Shown here: positions 1 to 7,970 of the stretch, one piece after another
Position numbering within the stretch: position 1 is the first letter of the stretch
Layout of the letters: each line of letters opens with the position of its first letter
Assembly (NCBI GenBank): GCA_000961845.1
Contig: LADZ01000037.1
Coordinates: 1-41,951 of the forward strand
Length of the DNA: 41,951 bases
Source of the DNA: Flavobacteriales bacterium BRH_c54
GTDB lineage: Bacteria; Bacteroidota; Bacteroidia; Flavobacteriales_E; Vicingaceae
Direction: 5' to 3'
Position numbers and translations under genes: made by a program
The notes under the pieces: model-generated
Told to the model about the DNA's origin: nothing
Databases searched by the model: none
The model's input: the letters and a program-made list of their open reading frames with translations, nothing else

Positions 1-2129
1 GCTGCATTGCTAACTGTTACTACATAGGTCGTATTTACTGTTGGACAAGCAATTGGGTTGGCTATGTTTGGATTAGACAAGCCTGTTGTTGGCGACCAAC
101 TATAACTTGTACCGCCTGTTGCGTTTAGTTGAATACAAGCTCCATCACAAATGGTAGTGTCATTAGTAATGGTGATTACAGGTGGACTAACAACTGTTAC
201 CGTAACCGAATCAACTCCTGTGCAACTTAAAGCATCTGTAACAGTAACCACATAAGTAGTGGTAGTGTTAGGGAACGCTATTGGATTAGCTATATTAGGA
301 TTAGAAAGACCTGTTGTTGGCGACCAAGAATAACTCACACCTCCTGTTGCATTAAGCTGGACAGAATCTCCAATACACATTGTTGTGTCATTTCCGGCAT
401 TAATTAAAGCTGAACCGACAAAAACGGTAACCGTATCCATTGTTGGACAAATACCATTATCAACAGTTACAATATAAGTGGTAGTTGAAGAAGGAAATGC
501 TATAGGGTTAGCTATATTTGGATTAGATAAGCCTGTTGTTGGTGACCATGTAATAGTAGAACCACCTGGTCCTGTTGGACTACCTCCTAACTGCACACTA
601 TCTCCTAAACAAATAGTGGTATCATTTCCTGCATCAGCAAAAGGAGATGGTAAAATGTTTACATTAATACTTATTACATCTGAAGGGCAACCACAACCAT
701 TTAAGCTATTCAAAGTAATTGTACCTGTCCCTGAACTTCCCCAATTAACCGTTATAGAATCTGTTCCTTGCCCCGAAGCTACCGTTCCTCCTGTTACCAC
801 CCAATTAAACGTATATCCGGAAATGGGACTTGTAGTATAAGAAGCTGTTGTATTTGGACAAACTGTTAAAGGACCAATAATAGTATCTGGTGGTGTTGGT
901 GGTTCCACAGTAATTTGATATACCTCATTAGTCGTTTTAGGTGGACAACCATTATCTGTAGCAGAAACTGAAAATTGATACGGTAATGCTTGAGCGGAAC
1001 CACAAGGAGCAGTCCAGCTAAAGTTAGAAGTTACTGTTGCTGCTCCTGTAACTGGTGAATTAATAGTTGCAGGAGGATTCATAAAGTTGGGGTCAAAAAT
1101 TTGACCTGTAGCAGTCAGTGTTAAACTATCTCCATTAGGGTCTGTAAAGGTTATAGGAAATGTTAAATTATCACATTCACTAATGGTGTATTGTGTTACT
1201 CCACTTCCTCCTGTATTTGATAGGTTTGGAGCTGGGTTAGGCGGACAAGTAATCACCAATAACTGTAAATCTCTTCTTGACACTCCTATTAAATTTCCAT
1301 TTCTATACTCTCTAATTTCAACAGCTACAACAAAATTACCTGTTGTAGGAGACATATATTGTGTTAATCCGGTAGCTCCGTTAATAAAAGAAAAACCTCC
1401 CGCACCAAAAGGTTGAGCTGTTGAATAACCACCATTATAATTTACTGTAGGAATTGTCCATGGAAGTGGACTTGGGGCTTGTCCTGCACCTTGAAAAGGC
1501 GTTACAAAAGAAAAAATCAGTTGATCTCCATCAGGATCTATAGCAGTATTCAATATAGAAACTGTATCATTTACACATAAAAAAGGAACCGGATCATCTT
1601 GAAAAACAGGCGAACTATTATTTACTAACGAAGGGGCTATATAAGCATGAAAAGCCATAGCTGTACCTCCGGGATTTAATAAATTAGTAATAGCAGCATT
1701 TCTAGCAAAATTTTCAAAATATAAATGATACCCGTTAAAGTTTAAAGGTAAATCTACCAACGTTTCATAAACAGCTTTATAAATACAAACACTTTGACCT
1801 ACTGCACAACCACTAGAAACGGGAGGTTGAACTAAATTAGAATCTACAATTGGAACAGAGACAGTCTGAAAAAGACTCTTATTTCCACCACCCATTGGGT
1901 TTCCACCTATATCTTGTTGATAGATAGACACATTATGTGATGCAACAGGTATGGGGATTTGAGAATTATTATCGCAATTATTATATACGGTAAGGATAAT
2001 TTTATATCTATAATTTGCTCCTACCTGACCCATGTATTCATAACCTAAACTTCCTCCTACCAAATGAGATGCAAACAAACAACCACTACTAATAATGGCA
2101 ACGAATAGTATTAAAACTCTTTTTATCAT
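1..2129 (-). CDS. Large secreted Ig/PKD-repeat surface protein, gliding-motility-associated type (partial, C-terminus off the left edge)
   Basis: I translated this minus-strand frame by hand. It begins at the ATG at 2127-2129 and stays open to the window edge, giving about 709 residues with no stop. The first ~20 residues form a hydrophobic signal peptide, followed by a segment starting SHLVGGSLGYEYMG, typical of the N-terminus of long Bacteroidota proteins that end in a gliding-motility-associated C-terminal domain. From about residue 540 onward come Ig/PKD-like modules of 74-76 residues, each with an AGNDTTIC.GDSVQL strand and a SWSPTTGLSNPNIANP strand. The ATG overlaps the TGA of the upstream gene (ATGA), so the two are probably translationally coupled. 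The C-terminal sorting domain is not visible, so export by T9SS is inferred from the family. It is probably a surface adhesin or cell-surface filament component; its ligand cannot be predicted. Confidence 0.8.
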   Translation of the reverse strand, partial: MIKRVLILFVAIISSGCLFASHLVGGSLGYEYMGQVGANYRYKIILTVYNNCDNNSQIPIPVASHNVSIYQQDIGGNPMGGGNKSLFQTVSVPIVDSNLVQPPVSSGCAVGQSVCIYKAVYETLVDLPLNFNGYHLYFENFARNAAITNLLNPGGTAMAFHAYIAPSLVNNSSPVFQDDPVPFLCVNDTVSILNTAIDPDGDQLIFSFVTPFQGAGQAPSPLPWTIPTVNYNGGYSTAQPFGAGGFSFINGATGLTQYMSPTTGNFVVAVEIREYRNGNLIGVSRRDLQLLVITCPPNPAPNLSNTGGSGVTQYTISECDNLTFPITFTDPNGDSLTLTATGQIFDPNFMNPPATINSPVTGAATVTSNFSWTAPCGSAQALPYQFSVSATDNGCPPKTTNEVYQITVEPPTPPDTIIGPLTVCPNTTASYTTSPISGYTFNWVVTGGTVASGQGTDSITVNWGSSGTGTITLNSLNGCGCPSDVISINVNILPSPFADAGNDTTICLGDSVQLGGSPTGPGGSTITWSPTTGLSNPNIANPIAFPSSTTTYIVTVDNGICPTMDTVTVFVGSALINAGNDTTMCIGDSVQLNATGGVSYSWSPTTGLSNPNIANPIAFPNTTTTYVVTVTDALSCTGVDSVTVTVVSPPVITITNDTTICDGACIQLNATGGTSYSWSPTTGLSNPNIANPIACPTVNTTYVVTVSNA

Positions 2130-4990
2130 TGAACTATAATTTTTTTCGTTATTACTCCCTTGTCTGAAATAACATTCATAAAGTAAATTCCTTTGGGTTG
2201 ATGAGCAACATTAAACTCATAAATAAAAACATTAGTTTGCGGCAACATTTTATCTACCGCTTGTCCCATTATGTTGACTAATATCAATTCTTTTATGTCA
2301 ATATTAAAATTATTTACCTCAACACTAAGCTTCTCTGAAACAGGGTTTGGATAAACATTTATAGCTGAGTTTAACAGGTTTTCATCTATCCCGACTACTG
2401 AACAAAACCAATCCAATTCAAAACCTGGTCGTACAAGTGTAAAATCAGATTTTTGTCTAATCGTAATGCTTCCTCCACTTGAACTTATAATTCCCGGTAA
2501 AGTAGTTCCTGAAAAGCCTCCCAAGATAGGACTAGCAGTAGTTGGTCCATCATAAATAATTAAAGAATCAAACCCACTTTCAAAATTAAAGGATACAAAA
2601 TTTAGTGTTATTTGTGCTGCTCCGGCTGGCTGTATGGTTACCACTCCATTGGTATTATTTGAATAGGGCATACTTGGTCCCCCATCATCGTAAAGCGTAC
2701 CGTTACAATCTGTTATTACAATTGACCCACTAATTGGCATAGTATTAAAACACTCTATAGTAATATAATTTACCATTGCTACTGAATCTTGTCCAAAAGC
2801 ATTGGTAACAACTAAGCTAACCGTATAAGTTCCCGGATTAGCATAATAATGTGATGGGTTTTGTTGTATGGAAGTATTCCCATCACCAAAATACCAAGTC
2901 CAGCCAGTAGGTATATTCATTGATAAGTCCGTAAAATAAATGGTATCTGAACAAGTAACAGTAGTTGAAGCTGTAAAATTAGCTGTAGGTGGAGATGTAT
3001 TAGGCTGAATAATTACACCATAATCTTCTGTCTGACCAAAATTAGAATTGCTACATGCATTTTGAACATTTCCAACTACATCAGAAGTTATTCTCATTCT
3101 TAAAGGTGTATTCAAAACTGCTCCACTAGGAATAGTAATATTTCCTATTGGATTAAAAGCATTGTTTATGGTAAGCACTAATTCATTCGTATTATTAAAT
3201 ACACCATCATTGTTAAAATCTATCCAAGCTTTGGTATCTTGAGCATTACTTGATCCTGTAGTAATATTTATAACATACGAAGAACCTTCATTTACCATTG
3301 TTTGTTGAGAACAAGAAAAATCCTTATATCCTTCTGAAGCATCTGCTGATGAATTAGAAATGGTATTAAAGCTAACATCTAAAATTCCATAACCACAGCA
3401 ATAAGAAAGTGTAGAAGGTGTACAACTTGCAGTCAATACCTGATTTGATGTTGTTATGTTAACAGTTTGAGTAATCGTATCACTTCCATTGGCATTAGTA
3501 GCAATAAGTGTTACTACATAAACACCATCTGCCGCATAAGTATGACAGGGGTTTTGTTGTGTAGAAGTGTTACTATCACCAAAATTCCACATCCATGATG
3601 TTGGCACATTTTGAGATTGATCGGTAAAACAAACTGTTCCACTACAACTTGGATTGGGTGATGGGTTAAAAGCAGCTATTGGAGCATTCAAATTTTGTGT
3701 AATAATAACCGTATAATCTTCAGCCTGACCAAAATCTAAATTGGCACAAGGTGTAGGAGCTGCACTAAAATCATAATCAGCAGAAATTCTCATTCTTAAA
3801 GGTGTATTTAAAACTGCTCCGGATGGAATAGCAACACTCCCTGAAGTGTTCATTTGAGATGTAGCTGTAAAGACACGTTCTGTAGTATTATTAAAAACGC
3901 CATCATTATTAAAATCTATCCACGCTGCATAATTTTGGGTGGATTGAGCTGAACTTCCAATGGATAAGTTATAAGAAGCCCCTTCAAAAACAGTAGTTTG
4001 ATAACAAGTAAAATCGCTATATCCTGCTGCACCATCTGTTGAAGCATTACTTATAGTATTAAAATCTACTTGAGTAATTCCAAAACCACAACAGTAAGTT
4101 AATGTATTAGGTGTACAAGATGCCGCTATTGGTGAGCTTCCAGAAAGATTTACTGTTATTAAATTATTCATAGCTAAAGTGTCACAACCAAAAGCATTAC
4201 AAGCAATTAAAGTTACCGTAAAAGTACCTCCGGAGGTATAAGTATGTGTAGGATTTTGCTGTGTAGAAGTATTTCCATCTCCAAAATTCCACAACCAAGA
4301 GGTAGGGTTTTGTGTGGACAAGTCTGTAAAAGAAACCACTCCCGAACAAGTGTATGTGGTACTTGCTGAAAAGTTACTTGTAGGCGGAATATTGGCTGCT
4401 GTCCAATCCAAAACCATATTAGGTCTTTGGGCGGCAGCACTTGTTGTCAAGGTAGATGAACAGACTGTAGAATTATCTGCTCTATACCAAATGGAGCTTG
4501 TAAACGAAGTAGTAGAATTATACATCACTGCATTATTCGTCCATGAAGTATTGTTAAAACAAGTTTCTACTAATAAATTAGAGATTCCATCCCAATAAAA
4601 GGGTGTTCCAAAAGTATGGTTATTTAAGCCTATAACATCAGTATATGCTTGTGGCCCGTAAACGGTTGTTAAGCCTGTTTCAAAAGCAGTAATAGTATTG
4701 GTGGGAGTTAATTTCAATGCAATAGTAAATCCTTGTAATGGAGCTCCTTGAGGTTGAGCTACATCAAAAGCTAAGCTATTAATATTTCCTGCAGTCATTC
4801 CTGCTGCAGTAAGTTCCGAAGCTAAAATTAAAAACTGATGTCTTGCTCCCCAATACCAATTACCATAAGCAGCCGGATAAGTTGTTGTAGTGTTAGTAGT
4901 TGTTCCTGTTCCTATTGTAATAGGAGTAGCTTTAATAGTTGAGCTACAAATTATAACCACTAAAATTATAAGACTGTATATTTTTTTCAT
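2126..4990 (-). CDS. T9SS-exported multidomain surface protein (PKD, GEVED and CUB domains)
   Basis: The 954-residue product has a signal peptide (about 1-21) and an N-terminal beta-rich region (about 22-200). Alternating modules follow: PKD 1 (about 203-280, WLWNFGDGNTSTQQNPTHTY), GEVED 1 (about 288-435, AWIDFNNDGVF and FGQAEDY), PKD 2 (440-520), GEVED 2 (522-665), PKD 3 (670-750), and a CUB-like domain (about 752-865, FESGFDSLIIYDGP). The last ~85 residues are a type A T9SS sorting tail (INVYPNP...GIYFMNV...KKIIVQ), so the protein should cross the outer membrane through T9SS and be attached to the surface or released. No catalytic domain is visible, so an adhesin or scaffold role is inferred. 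The two GEVED domains are close copies of each other. The gene is first of a two-gene operon with the Ig-repeat protein downstream. Confidence 0.88.
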   Translation of the reverse strand: MKKIYSLIILVVIICSSTIKATPITIGTGTTTNTTTTYPAAYGNWYWGARHQFLILASELTAAGMTAGNINSLAFDVAQPQGAPLQGFTIALKLTPTNTITAFETGLTTVYGPQAYTDVIGLNNHTFGTPFYWDGISNLLVETCFNNTSWTNNAVMYNSTTSFTSSIWYRADNSTVCSSTLTTSAAAQRPNMVLDWTAANIPPTSNFSASTTYTCSGVVSFTDLSTQNPTSWLWNFGDGNTSTQQNPTHTYTSGGTFTVTLIACNAFGCDTLAMNNLITVNLSGSSPIAASCTPNTLTYCCGFGITQVDFNTISNASTDGAAGYSDFTCYQTTVFEGASYNLSIGSSAQSTQNYAAWIDFNNDGVFNNTTERVFTATSQMNTSGSVAIPSGAVLNTPLRMRISADYDFSAAPTPCANLDFGQAEDYTVIITQNLNAPIAAFNPSPNPSCSGTVCFTDQSQNVPTSWMWNFGDSNTSTQQNPCHTYAADGVYVVTLIATNANGSDTITQTVNITTSNQVLTASCTPSTLSYCCGYGILDVSFNTISNSSADASEGYKDFSCSQQTMVNEGSSYVINITTGSSNAQDTKAWIDFNNDGVFNNTNELVLTINNAFNPIGNITIPSGAVLNTPLRMRITSDVVGNVQNACSNSNFGQTEDYGVIIQPNTSPPTANFTASTTVTCSDTIYFTDLSMNIPTGWTWYFGDGNTSIQQNPSHYYANPGTYTVSLVVTNAFGQDSVAMVNYITIECFNTMPISGSIVITDCNGTLYDDGGPSMPYSNNTNGVVTIQPAGAAQITLNFVSFNFESGFDSLIIYDGPTTASPILGGFSGTTLPGIISSSGGSITIRQKSDFTLVRPGFELDWFCSVVGIDENLLNSAINVYPNPVSEKLSVEVNNFNIDIKELILVNIMGQAVDKMLPQTNVFIYEFNVAHQPKGIYFMNVISDKGVITKKIIVQ

Positions 4991-5068
4991 CTGAAAAAAG
5001 AATTAACATGTAACACTTAGACTCATTTTTTACCTTTAAAGTTGCGTATCAAAGCAAATTTTATATTG

Positions 5069-5076
5069 TAACTTTG
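5069..5076 (+). promoter_or_regulatory. Candidate Bacteroidota -7 element TAACTTTG
   Basis: TAACTTTG matches the TAnnTTTG -7 consensus of Bacteroidota sigma factors. It lies about 118 bases before the carbonic anhydrase-like gene. No TTTG is seen at the usual 19-21 base spacing upstream, so support is moderate. A small inverted repeat, AACCTA (5156-5161) and TAGGTT (5169-5174), sits in the leader just before the start codon. Confidence 0.35.
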
Positions 5077-5194
5077 TATGAGGTATTTATTTTACTTATA
5101 AATCATTTTGCAATTTAGGAATTTTTGACATACTAAACAATGATTTACATCAACTAACCTATAAATGGTAGGTTTTAATATATAAACGGTAAAT

Positions 5195-5707
5195 ATGGCT
5201 TTAATAAAAAAACTAAACGACAAAGCTCCTGAATTTGGAACTGATTGTTTTTTCGCAGAGAACGCAACTATTATTGGTGATGTAATAATGGGAAATGAAT
5301 GTAGTGTTTGGTACAACGCGGTAATTAGAGGTGATGTGCATTATATCCGCATGGGCAACAGAGTAAACGTACAAGATGGAGCTGTAATTCATTGTACCTA
5401 TAAAAAACACCCTACTAATATTGGCAATAATGTTTCTATCGGACATAATGCCTTGGTGCATGGTTGTACTGTAAAAGACAATGTACTAATAGGCATGGGA
5501 GCTATTGTTATGGATGGTGTGGTGGTAGAAAGTAACACCATTATTGCTGCCGGAGCTGTTGTTACTCAAGGAACACAGGTGGAAGCCAACTGCATTTATG
5601 CCGGAGTGCCTGCCAAAAAAGTAAAAGAAATGAATAAGGAACTTTCAGAAGGAGAAATTAAAAGAATTGCCGAAAGCTATGTGATGTATTCGGGTTGGTA
5701 CAGGTAG
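5195..5707 (+). CDS. Gamma-carbonic anhydrase-family protein (left-handed beta-helix hexapeptide repeats)
   Basis: The 170-residue protein is nearly all hexapeptide repeats (IGDVIMGNECSVWYNAVIRGD...), which fold as a left-handed beta-helix trimer. It carries the gamma-carbonic anhydrase signature: Arg45 and Asp47 (IRGD), Gln60-Asp61 (NVQDG), and zinc-ligand histidines His66, His84 and His89 (VIHC, GHNALVH). The length and the close His84/His89 spacing fit the YrdA/CamH/PaaY branch. CO2 hydration is plausible because all ligands are present, but many relatives have no measured activity, so the substrate is uncertain. It is predicted to be cytoplasmic. It stands alone on the plus strand, divergent from the surface-protein operon. 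Confidence 0.85.
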   Translation: MALIKKLNDKAPEFGTDCFFAENATIIGDVIMGNECSVWYNAVIRGDVHYIRMGNRVNVQDGAVIHCTYKKHPTNIGNNVSIGHNALVHGCTVKDNVLIGMGAIVMDGVVVESNTIIAAGAVVTQGTQVEANCIYAGVPAKKVKEMNKELSEGEIKRIAESYVMYSGWYR

Positions 5708-5710
5708 GTT

Positions 5711-5748
5711 TCAAGTTCAAGGTTTGAAGTTTGAGGTTGAGGTTTGAA
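5711..5748. repeat. Degenerate heptad repeat (TTTGARG units), copy 1
   Basis: The intergenic DNA is built from near-copies of TTTGAAG/TTTGAGG. The same units, read on the other strand, recur at 7926-7963, and a shorter version at 13091-13121. It has no coding potential. Function is unknown. Confidence 0.6.
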
Positions 5749-5759
5749 AAAAGTTAATG

Positions 5760-5810
5760 GTTATTTGTTAATCGTGACAAACCAATAACTAATAACTAAT
5801 AACAAATAAC
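5760..5810. repeat. Inverted repeat with 7-base periodic right arm
   Basis: GTTATTTGTTA (5760-5770) and TAACAAATAAC (5800-5810) are perfect 11-base inverted arms with 29 bases between them. The right half is itself a 7-base repeat (taactaa twice, then taacaaa). It lies between the carbonic anhydrase-like gene and the BatA-like gene and could act as a weak transcript-end structure for the former. Confidence 0.5.
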
Positions 5811-5822
5811 TATTTATTTTTC

Positions 5823-5830
5823 TATCTTTG
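5823..5830 (+). promoter_or_regulatory. Candidate -7 promoter element TATCTTTG for the BatA-like gene
   Basis: TATCTTTG is an exact match to TAnnTTTG and sits only seven bases before the ATG at 5838. If used, the mRNA would have almost no leader. No clear TTTG -33 box is present at the usual spacing. Confidence 0.4.
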
Positions 5831-5837
5831 CCCTTAA

Positions 5838-7871
5838 ATGAAATTTGTTTATCCGGAATTTCTTTATGCCCTTTTTGCAATAGCTATCCCTATTGTCATT
5901 CACCTATTTAATTTCCGAAAGTTTAAAAAAATTTACTTCTCCAACGTTCAGTTTTTAAAAGAAGTAACGCAAGAAACCCAATCTAAATCTAAATTAAAAC
6001 ACTTACTAATCCTTATCAGCAGAATTCTAGCAATAAGTTTTTTGGTATTTGCTTTTGCTCAACCATACATCCCCACCAGCAGCGGAATAACTTCTCCTAA
6101 AAACAAAGTAGTAGGCATTTATGTAGATAATTCTTTTAGCATGGAAAGCACAGGAAATCTAGGTGCTTTGCTTGATGAAGCTAAACTTAACGCTGCTGAA
6201 GTAATAAATAATTACAATGCTTCCGATAAGTTTTTGGTTTATACCAATGCTTTTGCCTCAGGAGAATATCGTTTGCTTTCGCAAGAGCAGGCCATAGAAA
6301 AAATTGAGCAAATAGAAATTGTTCCGCAAACTAAAAACCTTTCTGCCATATATTCCAGAGCTACAGAAGGCATTAACAATGCAGATATTGCCAATAAATA
6401 TTTCTACCTGTTTTCCGATTTCCAAAAAACCATTAGCAACTTTAACGACTTGGAACAAGACAGTACCATTAATTGGTTGTTAATTCCCATAACCGGAAAT
6501 CAAACGGATAACTTATACATTGATAGTTGTTGGTTTGAATCGCCTACTCACTTGTTTAATCAGCAGGAAGAATTAAAAGCCATTGTAGTGAATAAAGGCG
6601 AAAAAGACGTGGAAAATATTCCTGTCAAATTATTTATCAATGAGCAATTAATTACCCCTACAAGTGTTTCCGTTAAAGCCAATGATAAAACTACCATCGC
6701 TTTTAACTACCAAAACAAACAACAAGGCATACAACAAGGGAAAATAGAATTACGTGACCATCCTGTTGTTACCGATGATGCTTTTCATTTCTCCTATCAA
6801 ATTGCTAGTCAGATAAATGTTTTAGAAATACACGATAAACAAGCTGCTGAAAGCAAGGCTATTCCTGCTCTTTATCAAACTGATAGTTTATTTAATTTTA
6901 TATCGGGAGCCATTGGTCAGCTAGATTATTCGCTGATAAAAACGGCTAATTTAATTGTACTAAACGAGCTTAAAGAACTGAATAGCGGATTGGTTCAAAC
7001 ACTAAAATCTTTTGTAGAAAATGGCGGAAGCTTGTTAGTTTTTCCTGCAGAAGAAATGAATTTAGAAAGCTATCAGTTGCTAACGAATGCTTTTCAGATA
7101 AATCCTTATTTAACCAACGATACTTCGTCATTAAAAGTAAGAGACATTAACTACGAACATCCTATTTTTAATAATGTTTTTGAGAAAAAAGAAGCTGAAA
7201 AACTAAACCTTCCATTGGTTAAAAATCATTATGCGTTGGCAGATTTTAATACCATTTTCAGAAGTGATGTATTAACGCTAAATAACGGCACCCCTTTTCT
7301 TAGCGATTTTAAAATCAATAAAGGACATGTTTACCTTTGTGCTTCGAGCCTAAACAAAACCGCTACCAACTTTGCCAATCATGCGCTTTTTGTTCCGGTA
7401 TTGTACAACATTGCTTTTTTAAGTCAGCCAACCTATCCAAATTATTTTATTATTGGAGAAAACAATGTCATCAATATCAACACCAATGTTAAAGACAATG
7501 TTTTCCATCTGAAAAATGACAACATGGAGATTATTCCAAAAATTAAAAGCGAACAAAATACTACCTCCATTTTCTTTGGCAACGAAATTACCACAGCAGG
7601 CAATTATTTGCTTAGCAACGAAACCATAGAAATGGGTATTGCTTTTAATTACAACAGAAAAGAATCTGATTTAGCCTGTTTAACCGAAAGTGAGCTAACC
7701 ACCCAACTAACACAGTACGGACTAAACGCCAACATTGTTAACGCTAACGAAGTTTCATTTAAGTCGGCACTAAACGAAATTGAATCAGGGAAAAAATATT
7801 GGAAAATTTGCGTTATTTTAGCACTTATTTTCTTAGCAGCAGAAATTGCTTTGATAAAATTGTGGAAATAA
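5838..7871 (+). CDS. BatA-domain membrane protein with von Willebrand A-like region
   Basis: The 677-residue protein starts with the aerotolerance-regulator (BatA) N-terminal domain: MKFVYPEFLYAL, a first membrane segment at about 9-25, the HLFNFRKFKKIYFSNVQFL motif, and a second segment at about 55-76. A VWA-like domain follows, with an intact DxSxS metal site at Asp97-Ser99-Ser101 (VDNSFSM). A large extracytoplasmic beta-rich middle region leads to a final membrane helix at about 655-675. The architecture matches the Bacteroidota BatA-domain family, not the short BatA/BatB proteins of the bat operon. No MoxR ATPase or other bat genes are nearby, so a stress role is only inferred from the family. 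It is followed by the dihydroorotase-family gene about 100 bases downstream. Confidence 0.82.
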   Translation: MKFVYPEFLYALFAIAIPIVIHLFNFRKFKKIYFSNVQFLKEVTQETQSKSKLKHLLILISRILAISFLVFAFAQPYIPTSSGITSPKNKVVGIYVDNSFSMESTGNLGALLDEAKLNAAEVINNYNASDKFLVYTNAFASGEYRLLSQEQAIEKIEQIEIVPQTKNLSAIYSRATEGINNADIANKYFYLFSDFQKTISNFNDLEQDSTINWLLIPITGNQTDNLYIDSCWFESPTHLFNQQEELKAIVVNKGEKDVENIPVKLFINEQLITPTSVSVKANDKTTIAFNYQNKQQGIQQGKIELRDHPVVTDDAFHFSYQIASQINVLEIHDKQAAESKAIPALYQTDSLFNFISGAIGQLDYSLIKTANLIVLNELKELNSGLVQTLKSFVENGGSLLVFPAEEMNLESYQLLTNAFQINPYLTNDTSSLKVRDINYEHPIFNNVFEKKEAEKLNLPLVKNHYALADFNTIFRSDVLTLNNGTPFLSDFKINKGHVYLCASSLNKTATNFANHALFVPVLYNIAFLSQPTYPNYFIIGENNVININTNVKDNVFHLKNDNMEIIPKIKSEQNTTSIFFGNEITTAGNYLLSNETIEMGIAFNYNRKESDLACLTESELTTQLTQYGLNANIVNANEVSFKSALNEIESGKKYWKICVILALIFLAAEIALIKLWK

Positions 7872-7925
7872 AAATGTGAGAATTTGAAGATGTGTAAATA
7901 TGAGAATTATTGAATAATCTGCATT

Positions 7926-7963
7926 AACCTCAAACTTCAAACTTCAAACCTCAAACTTTAAAC
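7926..7963. repeat. Degenerate heptad repeat (CTTCAAA/CCTCAAA units), copy 2, inverted
   Basis: This array of CTTCAAA and CCTCAAA units is the reverse complement of the array at 5711-5748. The two arrays therefore flank the BatA-like gene as inverted repeats. Confidence 0.6.
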
Positions 7964-7970
7964 TTACGAC

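Noticed and set aside
478-1416. Plus-strand reading frames at 478-840 and 1183-1416
   Set aside because: They are antisense to the Ig-repeat surface protein, begin with GTG or lie inside its codons, and show no domain. The minus-strand frame is continuous across both.
4213-4598. Short frames on both strands inside the PKD/GEVED gene
   Set aside because: These are shadows of repeat-rich codons of the 954-residue gene and have no recognisable product.
5711-5810. The heptad arrays as a CRISPR array
   Set aside because: Units are 7 bases, degenerate and without spacers, and no cas genes are present.
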